Assembly (NCBI GenBank): GCA_014323675.1
Contig: JACONN010000005.1
Coordinates: 620,001-684,000, forward strand
Source: Hormoscilla sp. GM7CHS1pb
GTDB lineage: Bacteria; Cyanobacteriota; Cyanobacteriia; Cyanobacteriales; Desertifilaceae
Direction: 5' to 3'
DNA length: 64,000 nucleotides
This document shows, piece after piece, positions 57,801 through 64,000 of the stretch; position 1 is the stretch's first letter, and the number at the start of each line of letters is the position of its first letter. A model generated the notes under the pieces. It was not told the DNA's origin. It worked only from the letters and a program-made list of their open reading frames with translations, and made no database searches. The position numbers and the translations under genes were made by a program.

Positions 57801-58159
57801 GTCAGGGGAACTCCTGCGGCGGTTGCTGTCCTAACTCTACCGTAGAAATGCCAAACGTTCCCAGGCAAATACTTGGCAATGTTAGTTTTCAGGTAAACCC
57901 CCACGCACCACATACTGTCTACCGGTTGGTCAAGGAACCGCAGAATCCAACTCCAGACCCAGCCTGACCAGATATGGGCTAGCAGCGTTACCAAAAGGGC
58001 GATCGTCATATATCCCCACCCTGACTTCCCCAGCTCGATCCCTAGCACTTCCTGCCAGTTATCCTTCAAGGCTTTGGCCAAGAAGAATATAGTCCCACCC
58101 AATAATACCCATCTCAGGTAGGGTTTAAGGCCCTTGAACATTCTGAAGTTGGCTTTCAT
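54766..58159 (-). CDS. UPF0104/flippase-like membrane protein gene interrupted by a group II intron
   Basis: Exon 1 (58159-57649) encodes YLRWVLLGGTIFFLAKALKD, NIAKYLPGNVWHFYGRVRTA and ends HPWVL. Exon 2 (55232-54766) encodes PLLKQLALFK, CYPLLPLLGELGFLELRGM and LLGLVLPGAPGGIGVFEATA. These are the N- and C-terminal halves of the UPF0104/lysylphosphatidylglycerol-synthase-like membrane family. Splicing exactly between GUGCG at 57648 and AU at 55233 gives 511+467 = 978 bp, 326 codons, with N formed at the junction. Function therefore depends on RNA splicing. The protein is probably involved in lipid-linked glycan transport next to the GT2 enzyme. Confidence 0.85.
55233..55307 (-). ncRNA. Domains V and VI of the group II intron
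   Basis: Domain V (55307-55273) is a 35-nt hairpin starting GAGCC with the expected bulge and closing GGTTTT. Domain VI (about 55268-55233) carries the GGTCCGGTGACGGACTGGC stem and the AGTTTAAT end where the branch-point A should lie. Confidence 0.8.
55522..57051 (-). CDS. ltrA: Group II intron reverse transcriptase/maturase, HNH end in another frame
   Basis: The 509-residue frame has the RT domain (QGKKTAGVDGV, RPLGIPTMYDRALQGLVKQS, YGFRPGRGCHDAI, TNAGTPQGGVISPLLANIAL and the active site VVRYADDFVVM) and the maturase domain X (NPVIRGWCNYYKTVV). The HNH endonuclease follows in a different frame at 55553-55239: CERCGLTFISNDRWEVDHVI and GGKDWYSNLQLLHDYCHDAK. A one-base change at the T-rich CTTCCTTTTTGTC near 55545-55560 would join them. 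In that frame the protein runs through domain V, as seen in other cyanobacterial introns. If the shift is real, splicing could persist but DNA-cleaving mobility would be lost. Confidence 0.88.
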   Translation of the reverse strand: MHMSRNIVNRRMYDWKAAPWRKLERAVFKLQKRIYRAAQEGNKRKVRRLQGLLNRSWSAKMIAVRQVTQQNQGKKTAGVDGVTALRPSERQPLVRQLQITRKVKAKPTRRVWRPKPGRDAQRPLGIPTMYDRALQGLVKQSLEPEWEAIFEPNSYGFRPGRGCHDAIAAIFNSIKQKAKWVLDADIAKCFDKIDHSALLDKLNTTSPIRRQIRAWLKAGVMDQGTWQTTNAGTPQGGVISPLLANIALHGLETAVMELARTKKEKEKLTVVRYADDFVVMHDDQSMIERAKGVVERWLMRIGLELKAEKTNISHTLEGNNPGFDFLGFNIRQYKVGKHRSGKSPQGTILGFKTLIKPSNKSIRNHKERLSQIVQSHKAQPQVSLIAKLNPVIRGWCNYYKTVVSKETYSKMDQFLWILTWQWATRRHPNKSHHWIAKKYWTPQDWRKWNFIGKAKDGSDIELYRHSETEIVRHMKVKGVASPFNGDLVYWSQRLRKSFLFVFPLSPLGV

Positions 58160-58218
58160 ACCTAATTTATGACTATTTTTCCATTTTTCACAGCCATGCT
58201 AGCCCAGTTTTGGGGTTT

Positions 58219-58691
58219 TTACTCTTGCTGACTGGCACTAGATTGTACTGCTGCTCTATTTCCGATATTAAGCTTGGGGTCCGATCGTATAAAAACACTT
58301 CCCTGAAACCCTCTGGAATGTCCGGAAATCAAATCTGGCAATGCCAGCACTAACCAGGGCACTACGCTTAAGGTCACTAAAAATAGAGAGATTCGTTTCG
58401 GGCTAGATTTATAGGCAAAATACATTGCATAGATCGACAGGAGCACGATCGTTATAATTATAGGTATAAATGCTTTGACTGCTAGGGATGAATTGTCCGA
58501 ACTTAAGCCAAAATCTACAAACTGACGAGTGATATTACCTAACCAACTTTTTACATCAAGAGTTAACGGGGGTCTTTGGGTTTTATTTTGCCAGATGGTC
58601 GCATATACAACCTTTTCCAAGTTAACAACAATTACCACAATCCAGGGGACAAAGGCTAGCACGGATCCAAGGAAGTCAGAAAAAAATGATC
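58219..58691 (-). pseudogene. GT39-like membrane protein remnant, both ends lost
   Basis: The frame has FVPWIVVIVVNLEKVVYATI, LTLDVKSWLGNITRQFVDFG and LVTLSVVPWLVLALPDLISG, which resemble the central part of cyanobacterial family 39-like glycosyltransferases with many membrane helices. The N-terminal catalytic part is absent, cut by a MITE-like element at 58692, and the C-terminus diverges after PDLISG. It is a non-functional relic in a glycan-related gene cluster. Confidence 0.6.
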
Positions 58692-58837
58692 GGCGTAGCG
58701 TGTTGCACATTTTGGGGATGATGCCATTGTTTACACAGGCTACACGCTCCTAACGTCGCTACTGAAAGTGGCTTATAGTCTACGTTTAAGAGTTATGCAA
58801 ATAGACCCATCATCCCGTGATTGTGCAACAGGCTACG
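58692..58837. mobile_element. MITE related to the kinase-gene insertion
   Basis: Its ends are GCGTAGCGTGTTGCACA and TGTGCAACAGGCTACGC. The inner TTTTGGGGATGATG, TAGTCTACGTTTAAGA and CCCATCATCCCGTGATTG match the 113-bp element at 21497-21609. No target duplication is obvious. It truncates the GT39-like remnant. Confidence 0.75.
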
Positions 58838-58851
58838 CTGGAGTGAAAAAT

Positions 58852-59181
58852 CTAATCATCACGGACATGATGGTACGATCGCTCACTATTTACCCTAGGG
58901 TCGAAGCTTGCCATTGCCTCAGCTAATCGATGCAGATTTGCCTGAGAGCGATGATAGTTTACCAGGAATGTCTCCATCGCACCGATGCAAGCCTCCCTCG
59001 TGTTAGCAATCAAGGCTTCGTAATGCTCCGGTGTCAGCATATAAGCCACGGTTTCGCCATTACTGATAATCAGCAGATCTGACTCCTTGACAATCTCGGT
59101 TATCTTGGCAGTATTTTTTAGATCGGTTATTTTAATGTGCTGCATGGGGAAGTTGGGGTCTTTAACAACGTTGCTGGCCAT
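58852..59181 (-). CDS. Phd/YefM-type antitoxin-like protein
   Basis: The 109-residue protein has the Phd-type start HIKITDLKNTAKITEIVKES followed by DLLIISNGETVAYMLTPEHY, in which the antitoxin DNA-binding fold is recognisable. The C-terminal part (FLVNYHRSQANLHRLAEAMA) would be the toxin-binding tail. No toxin gene is adjacent, so it may be an orphan. The frame is intact. Confidence 0.65.
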   Translation of the reverse strand: MASNVVKDPNFPMQHIKITDLKNTAKITEIVKESDLLIISNGETVAYMLTPEHYEALIANTREACIGAMETFLVNYHRSQANLHRLAEAMASFDPRVNSERSYHHVRDD

Positions 59182-59331
59182 AGGTATGGTATAATTTGGA
59201 TAGTTCTCTTGTGATGACGTTTAGTTTGGCGATAAATTTCCCTTGTCGCGCTATTAAATTGCATAGGTCGAAAAGCTGAGACCCAAGTTCAAAATTTCTT
59301 TCCCCATTTTGAATTTTGAATTTTGAATTGC

Positions 59332-59884
59332 TTAAGTACCTGCTCCCGGGGGCCAGGTAGTGAGCAAGAAAACCACGACAGCAGAGAGGGCCAACAAGCC
59401 CTGAATCAAGTTTCCCACCAGGGAACCCACGACAATGCCAATTCCTGCTCTAAATTCCTGCTCTAAAGGCTAGCTGAACTCGCGGCCCGAACTCCAAATT
59501 CTTGCGGTAGAGAAACTCGCAGACAAATGCGCCCAACAGGGGTCCGACCAACATTCCTACCAATGGTCCGCCAAAGGGCAAAGCTGGCAATAACCCTAAA
59601 ATCCCTAGCACTAAGCTGATGGTCGCCCCAATTTGCCCCCATTTGCTAGCACCTGCCTGTTTTGCTCCCACATAAGTTGCGACAACATCAGTCACGATAT
59701 TCAGCAGCACTACTATGAAAGTAAATCCCAGGGCCCAGGTGACCGTGCTCAAACCATTCAGCATGCCCCAAATGGCGATCGCCGCTAAAATCAAGATGCC
59801 TCCGGGAAGACTGGGAACAAAGGATCCGATAATGCCCGCAAGCATGACCACCACTAACAGCCAATAAATAGCTACTGTACTCAT
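59332..59884 (-). pseudogene. DUF456 membrane protein broken by a 13-bp tandem duplication
   Basis: The protein reads ILILAAIAIWGMLNGLSTVT, GFTFIVVLLNIVTDVVATYV, GAKQAGASKWGQIGATISLV and LPFGGPLVGMLVGPLLGAFV, matching DUF456, a small membrane protein family. ATTCCTGCTCTAA is present twice in tandem at 59441-59466, which causes a stop at 59450. Removing one copy gives GIVVGSLVGNLIQGLLALSA and a stop at 59332, exactly 180 codons. The start lies 3 bp after the end of the CCB gene, so both form one operon. The loss of the last helix may inactivate it. Confidence 0.8.
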
Positions 59885-59887
59885 ATT

Positions 59888-60575
59888 TCAGTTTTTTACA
59901 TCACTACCGGGATCCAATTTTCTTGACAAATAGCCTAGTAGGGTGTCTGCCAGTTTATCAGCAATCCCCTCTATCCATTTTTTCATCCTGACGGGTGTAC
60001 GATCGCGGGGCATTTGCTGCCAAGATCAGCACCCCCTCCTTGTCGATGGGTTGACAAATTACGCCTTGTGTGTTATGAGGCAAATAATCAAATTCAATTT
60101 TGCCAGGATAAAGCTTCAGATTCACCAGGTAGACGGGTTTTTGCTTGTCTAGAACCCGTTGGACGATCGGGCCAGGCTGGACTGGGGCCGATGGGCCCAA
60201 GATGCCGCGACGCAATAGCACCTTTCCTTGATAATAGACCAGGAGCGATCGGGTTGCCGTATTGGTCAGCAACAAATTGGAGGCCCAGGCAAGTTCAGTT
60301 AGCACCTGGTCTGGCAACTCTGGTGCCAACTCAAAACCCTCTTCACCCACCAGCTGCACGGCATCAGGGGTTACTGGCTGTACCTGCTGCCAGAGCAGAC
60401 CTGTTAAGATCAGCACGGCGCCGATCATCACCCCCAAGGCATCAGAACGGGTCTGGGAAGCCGTCAGCTGGGGGGTCGCCAAGCGGTTAATCATCAGCAG
60501 CGTACCCCCTAGGGCACCTACCCCGATGGGCATCAGCCGCAATAGGTAATTTGGATCTGGTTTTTTATTTGTCAT
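59888..60575 (-). CDS. CCB2/CCB4-like cofactor assembly of complex C protein, 3' end frameshifted
   Basis: The protein has two N-terminal membrane helices (LMPIGVGALGGTLLMINRLA, LGVMIGAVLILTGLLWQQVQ) and a soluble part with LAWASNLLLTNTATRSLLVY, matching the CCB2/CCB4 family, which helps attach the covalent heme c_i to cytochrome b6. The open frame stops at 59958 because of an A6 run (T6 at 59978-59983). With A5 it continues WIEGIADKLADTLLGYLSRK to a TGA at 59888, 229 codons. Only about 30 residues at the end are affected, so it may still function. Confidence 0.8.
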
Positions 60576-61764
60576 TCCCGTTCCGACAGGCCATACCGCT
60601 CACTTCGGGTGCATCGTTGGCTTTCGATATGCTCAGCGGAGGGTTCCCGGAGCGTGCGCGCCGCACTGCACATCGCACATCGCTGCCATATTCACTCGCC
60701 CAGAGCCCAGAAACCAGGTTTTGCTGGAAAAACCTGGTTTCTTAATTCATGATGCTTCCCTCACTTCTCTTTTATCGCAAAATTATCTATAATCACAACC
60801 CACCAGGGTTCTCTAGAGGCAGGGCCTCTATCTTGTGGTTCCCAGGTTAACCCACCAGGGTTCTCTAGAGGCAGGGCCTCTATCTTGTGGTTCCCAGGCT
60901 GAGCCTGGGAACCAGGTTAATAATCACAACCCACCAGGGTTCTCTAGAGGCTCTGCTCTAGGTGATTTCTGAGAAAGAAAGTACCCTCAAAACTAAAAAC
61001 ATAGAAACACAAAAACATGTGTTCAGCATAGCAGATATGACTTGACCTCGCATCACAGGATAGGCGCATCTCAATAACTTAACAAAAATTTACTGTCGTT
61101 GCGCTTCCGTATCGTTTACCTACTTATCCTTAAAAAGTTATCCTTGAGAAAAAGGAAGTCTGTGGAGTTAAAAATTTGAGTCAAGATCTTTCTCCCCAAG
61201 AATTAAGTTGTGAGCAAATTGCTGACATCCGTCTCAAATAAGCACCGGTGATATAAAATAGGGGCGATCGCACATACTTCCCGATCGCCCCGAGAATGTT
61301 TTTTGGGTAGTGCCAATAGCCCATGGGCAGCTAGGGTGCTGGGCACAGCACCATTTCCAGAGACATCGAACCCCTGCGGACCCTGAAACCTGGACAATTA
61401 ACCTCCGGCAGTTATCGACACTCACGGAAAAAAATTCATAATTTGTAACCAAAATCCCTAATCCCTTCGCCAGTCGGGGATAACACGGTACCGGTTGCCC
61501 CCTCGTTCCCAGGCTCCGCCAGGGAACGCCAGTCAGAGTCACCTCAAGGGTCCACCCAAGAGCGATCGCGCCCCCCAAACCCGGCCTCGGGCCATGGGAG
61601 AGCTTTTGTGTATTGTCCCTATTTTTATAAAAATAAGATTACAAAAATCTTGAGAGTGACTTATTTAAGCTAGAGTCTGATTTAGATGTACCACGGAGGG
61701 CGCAAACTACCGTGGCAAAGGATAAGACACCAGGGAAAAGAAGCAAAGATAGGAGACTAAAAGC
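60576..61764. other. 1.2-kb spacer before chlL with repeats
   Basis: No convincing gene. It contains GAGGGTTCCCGGAGCGTGC (60639-60657), an AAACCAGGTTTTGCTGG/AAACCTGGTTTC pair (60711-60740), tandem units at 60797-60960 and a GTTCCCAGGCTCCGCCAGGGAAC palindrome-type repeat (61505-61527). A short open stretch LSQDLSPQELSCEQIADIRL (61176-61241) may be a gene relic. The chlL promoter should lie in the last 150 bp but no clear boxes are seen. Confidence 0.5.
60797..60960. repeat. Tandem repeat (52-bp period, 2-3 units)
   Basis: The unit starts CCCACCAGGGTTCTCTAGAG, continues GCAGGGCCTCTATCTTGTGG and ends TTCCCAGG. A third, partial unit follows a GTTCCCAGGCTGAGCCTGGGAACC palindrome (60890-60913). 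Confidence 0.8.
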
Positions 61765-62631
61765 GTGAAACTGTCAGTTTACGGAAAAGGCGGCATCGGC
61801 AAATCTACAACAAGCTGCAACATCTCAGTTGCCCTAGCGAAACGAGGCAAGAAGGTACTGCAAATTGGTTGCGACCCCAAACACGACAGTACCTTTACCC
61901 TCACCGGCTTCCTAATTCCCACGATTATCGATACCCTTCAGGAAAAGGGCTTCCACTACGAAGATGTCTGGCCTGAAGATGTGATCTACAAGGGTTATGG
62001 GGGAGTTGATTGCGTAGAAGCAGGCGGTCCGCCAGCAGGTGCCGGTTGTGGCGGCTATGTGGTGGGGGAGACGGTGAAGCTGCTCAAAGAATTGAATGCT
62101 TTTGACGAGTACGAAGTGATTCTATTCGACGTTCTCGGTGACGTAGTCTGCGGTGGTTTTGCCGCCCCCCTGAACTATTCCGACTATTGCATGATCGTCA
62201 CCGATAATGGTTTTGATGCCTTATTTGCCGCCAACCGCATTGCTGCCTCTGTGCGCGAAAAGGCCCGCACTCACCCCCTACGTCTGGCAGGGTTGATTGG
62301 CAACCGCACTTCCAAGCGGGACTTGATTGACAAATATATCGAAACAGTGCCCATGCCAGTGCTGGAGATTCTGCCCTTGATTGAAGATATTCGCATCTCC
62401 CGCGTTAAGGGTAAAACTTTGTTTGAGATGGCCGAGACGGACCCCTATCTCAACCCAGTTTGCGACTATTACCTCAATATTGCTGACCAAATCCTCGCAC
62501 AGCCTGAAGGTGTTGTGCCTAATGATGCCCCCGATCGGGAGTTATTCTCCTTGCTATCGGACTTCTACCTGAACCCGCAGCAACCAGCAGTTAAGGCTGA
62601 GGAAGAAGAATTAGATCTGATGATGGTCTAA
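61765..62631 (+). CDS. chlL: Light-independent protochlorophyllide reductase iron-sulfur ATP-binding subunit
   Basis: The 288-residue protein is full length and nitrogenase Fe-protein-like: P-loop VYGKGGIGKSTTSCNISVAL, cluster ligands in GPPAGAGCGG (Cys) and VLGDVVCGGFAAPLNYSD (Cys), and MIVTDNGFDALFAANRI. ChlL passes electrons to ChlNB for the ATP-dependent reduction of protochlorophyllide in the dark. The start is a GTG at 61765 preceded by AGGAGAC. It is upstream of DUF5331 and chlN as in other cyanobacteria. Confidence 0.97.
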   Translation: MKLSVYGKGGIGKSTTSCNISVALAKRGKKVLQIGCDPKHDSTFTLTGFLIPTIIDTLQEKGFHYEDVWPEDVIYKGYGGVDCVEAGGPPAGAGCGGYVVGETVKLLKELNAFDEYEVILFDVLGDVVCGGFAAPLNYSDYCMIVTDNGFDALFAANRIAASVREKARTHPLRLAGLIGNRTSKRDLIDKYIETVPMPVLEILPLIEDIRISRVKGKTLFEMAETDPYLNPVCDYYLNIADQILAQPEGVVPNDAPDRELFSLLSDFYLNPQQPAVKAEEEELDLMMV

Positions 62632-62636
62632 TCTTG

Positions 62637-62747
62637 GGGTGCATAATCACGCCCGAACCCTAAACCCCCGAACCGAACCCTAAAGGGTCCGGCTACACGA
62701 ACAAAGCCCGCCTGCGCGGGCTGAATTACAAAATTGGGATGCACCCA
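62637..62747. mobile_element. MITE-like element between chlL and the DUF5331 gene
   Basis: It begins GGGTGCATAATCA and ends TTGGGATGCACCC, like the MITE at 11428 but with one decayed end. Inside are CCTAAAGGGTCCGGCTACAC and GCCCGCCTGCGCGGGC. No target duplication is visible. The short ORF after it (to 63001) contains more repeat sequence and is not counted as a gene. Confidence 0.6.
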
Positions 62748-63055
62748 ACGAAGTAATCTTGCCCAATCAAACCAAACGTTACATCGTGCTAGAAACTGTA
62801 GCAAGTGCAGAAAAACAGCCTATGATTAGACTTCGCTGCATTAATCCCGATCGCCCGAAGGTGAAACCAGGGGCGATACAAACCCAGGGATTCTACGCGG
62901 AATTTCAGCCTGCGCAGGCAGGCTTAGTCCCTGTAGCGCCACCCTTTAGGGTGAGCGAAAATGGCTTAGTCTTTGCAGCGCGACCCTTGAGGGTGAGGTA
63001 AAATTGCGAAATATTGCTGCCGTGTTAAGAGAACGGATGTAACGAAATAATGGTT

Positions 63056-63430
63056 ATGGCATTTTATGAAAACTTTACTGCTTCCCTGAAGCAGAAGTGG
63101 CTGGAATATTTCCAGAAAAATAGGGCTTGGCTGATCTTACAAATGGAAATCAAGTCAGTCAAGACACCTGATAGCGGTCGGCGTCCGGGGTCTTCCCTGA
63201 TCCTAGGGGTGATCAACGCTTTGGAACCGAAACTGGCAAACTTGATGGTGCCTTTTTACAAGTTGAACCCGGATGAAGATGCCCTAGTAGATGTGCTGGG
63301 TTTGAATTTTGACCCGGATAAGGAACTGCTTTCCGAGGAGTCCGAGGGGGCACAGAGTTCGGTGAAGGAGTCATCGGGAGTAGTTTCGGGCTTGTTGCCA
63401 GACCGCCAAGACAAAACAACTGATTATTAG
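63056..63430 (+). CDS. DUF5331 protein
   Basis: The protein starts MAFYENFTASLKQKWLEYFQ (an ATG at 63050 would add two residues) and contains LILGVINALEPKLANLMVPF and FYKLNPDEDALVDVLGLNF. This matches DUF5331, a small protein encoded between chlL and chlN in many cyanobacteria. Its role is unknown; position suggests a link to dark protochlorophyllide reduction. The stop lies 19 bp before chlN, so the two are co-transcribed. Confidence 0.85.
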   Translation: MAFYENFTASLKQKWLEYFQKNRAWLILQMEIKSVKTPDSGRRPGSSLILGVINALEPKLANLMVPFYKLNPDEDALVDVLGLNFDPDKELLSEESEGAQSSVKESSGVVSGLLPDRQDKTTDY

Positions 63431-63449
63431 AGGAGAGGAGAATAAACCC

Positions 63450-64000
63450 ATGACTGTTGCTCAAGCTCAACCAGAAGCCCTGAACTTTGAATGCGAAACT
63501 GGGAATTACCATACATTTTGTCCGATAAGTTGCGTGTCCTGGCTCTACCAAAAGATTGAAGATAGCTTCTTTCTGGTGATCGGTACGAAAACCTGCGGTT
63601 ATTTCCTCCAAAATGCTATGGGGGTGATGATTTTTGCCGAACCTCGTTACGCCATGGCAGAATTGGAAGAAGGGGATATTTCCGCCCAGTTGAATGACTA
63701 TGGAGAACTGAAGCGACTCTGCTTGCAGATTAAACGCGATCGCAACCCCAGCGTGATCGTGTGGATCGGCACTTGCACCACAGAAATCATTAAGATGGAC
63801 TTGGAAGGGTTGGCACCGAAGCTGGAAGCGGAAATTGGGATCCCGATCGTGGTAGCGCGTGCGAACGGTTTAGACTACGCCTTCACCCAAGGGGAAGACA
63901 CGGTGCTAGCAGCAATGGCAGCCCGTTGTCCGAAGAATGTAGAGAACTCAGAGGAGAAAGAAGAACGGAATGCCATCAAGAAACTCCTCAGCTTTGGTAA
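63450..64000 (+). CDS. chlN: Light-independent protochlorophyllide reductase subunit N, partial
   Basis: The ATG at 63450 follows GGAGAGGAGAA. The 183 visible codons include the cluster-binding cysteines in ETGNYHTFCPISC and GTKTCGYFLQNAMGV, and VIVWIGTCTTEIIKMDLEGL. ChlN forms with ChlB the catalytic tetramer, which carries [4Fe-4S] clusters and receives electrons from ChlL. The gene continues beyond the window. Confidence 0.96.
   Translation, partial: MTVAQAQPEALNFECETGNYHTFCPISCVSWLYQKIEDSFFLVIGTKTCGYFLQNAMGVMIFAEPRYAMAELEEGDISAQLNDYGELKRLCLQIKRDRNPSVIVWIGTCTTEIIKMDLEGLAPKLEAEIGIPIVVARANGLDYAFTQGEDTVLAAMAARCPKNVENSEEKEERNAIKKLLSFG

Noticed and set aside
61203..61578. Minus-strand ORFs before chlL
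   Set aside because: Their composition follows repeats and palindromes, there is no recognisable family, and two frames overlap each other.
62759..63001. 80-residue ORF between chlL and DUF5331
   Set aside because: Its second half is repeat sequence (CCTGCGCAGGCAGG and CCTTTAGGGTGAG), it begins with TTG without a ribosome site, and no family is recognised.

Overview
The window comes from a cyanobacterium, probably a filamentous one. The evidence is the light-independent protochlorophyllide reductase genes chlL and chlN with the DUF5331 gene between them, a cytochrome b6f assembly factor (CCB family), a Psb32-like TPM protein, cyanobacterial families such as DUF1816, DUF2499, DUF3593 and DUF4346, and the very frequent GCGATCGC (HIP1) octamer. 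The genus cannot be fixed from what is visible.

Layout. 1-3.1 kb: mechanosensitive channel (partial) and ureC on the minus strand. 3.1-6.4 kb: toxin-antitoxin genes and an ATPase/DUF4276 pair, several of them frameshifted. 6.4-12.4 kb: decayed metabolic genes, dockerin-like fragments and a large secreted protease gene split by a MITE. 14.5-17.9 kb: an XRE/PIN toxin-antitoxin pair and two tandem MntA/HepT modules, the second broken and fused to a dockerin fragment. 17.9-19.9 kb: repeats and minisatellites. 19.9-25.5 kb: a Ser/Thr kinase-AAA-GAF-histidine kinase gene split by a second type of MITE. 25.6-39.4 kb: sensor protein, RibD-like reductase, broken GNAT, orphan HsdS, Rpn-type nuclease remnant, Psb32-like protein, Panacea antitoxins with a putative toxin, VapC. 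39.5-53 kb: an ordered housekeeping block (carA, STAS factor, mini-RNase III, rlmB, DUF1816, gatA, dnaE, DUF3593, DUF2499, csaB) and a coiled-coil protein. 53.7-60.6 kb: glycosyltransferase, a flippase-like gene interrupted by a group II intron, a GT39-like remnant, Phd-like antitoxin, DUF456, CCB. 60.6-64 kb: repeat-rich spacer, then chlL-DUF5331-chlN.

Two themes stand out. First, the accessory regions hold many small mobile or dispersed elements: at least two MITE families, palindromic repeats, minisatellites, a group II intron, and a 15-bp repeat that also lies in frame inside a coding gene. In three cases removing the element (with its target duplication, for the MITEs) restores one open frame exactly. 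Second, many accessory genes carry single-base indels, several in homopolymers, whereas the large housekeeping genes are intact. This could be real gene decay or residual sequencing error, and the window alone cannot decide. No CRISPR array, rRNA or tRNA gene was recognised by eye.
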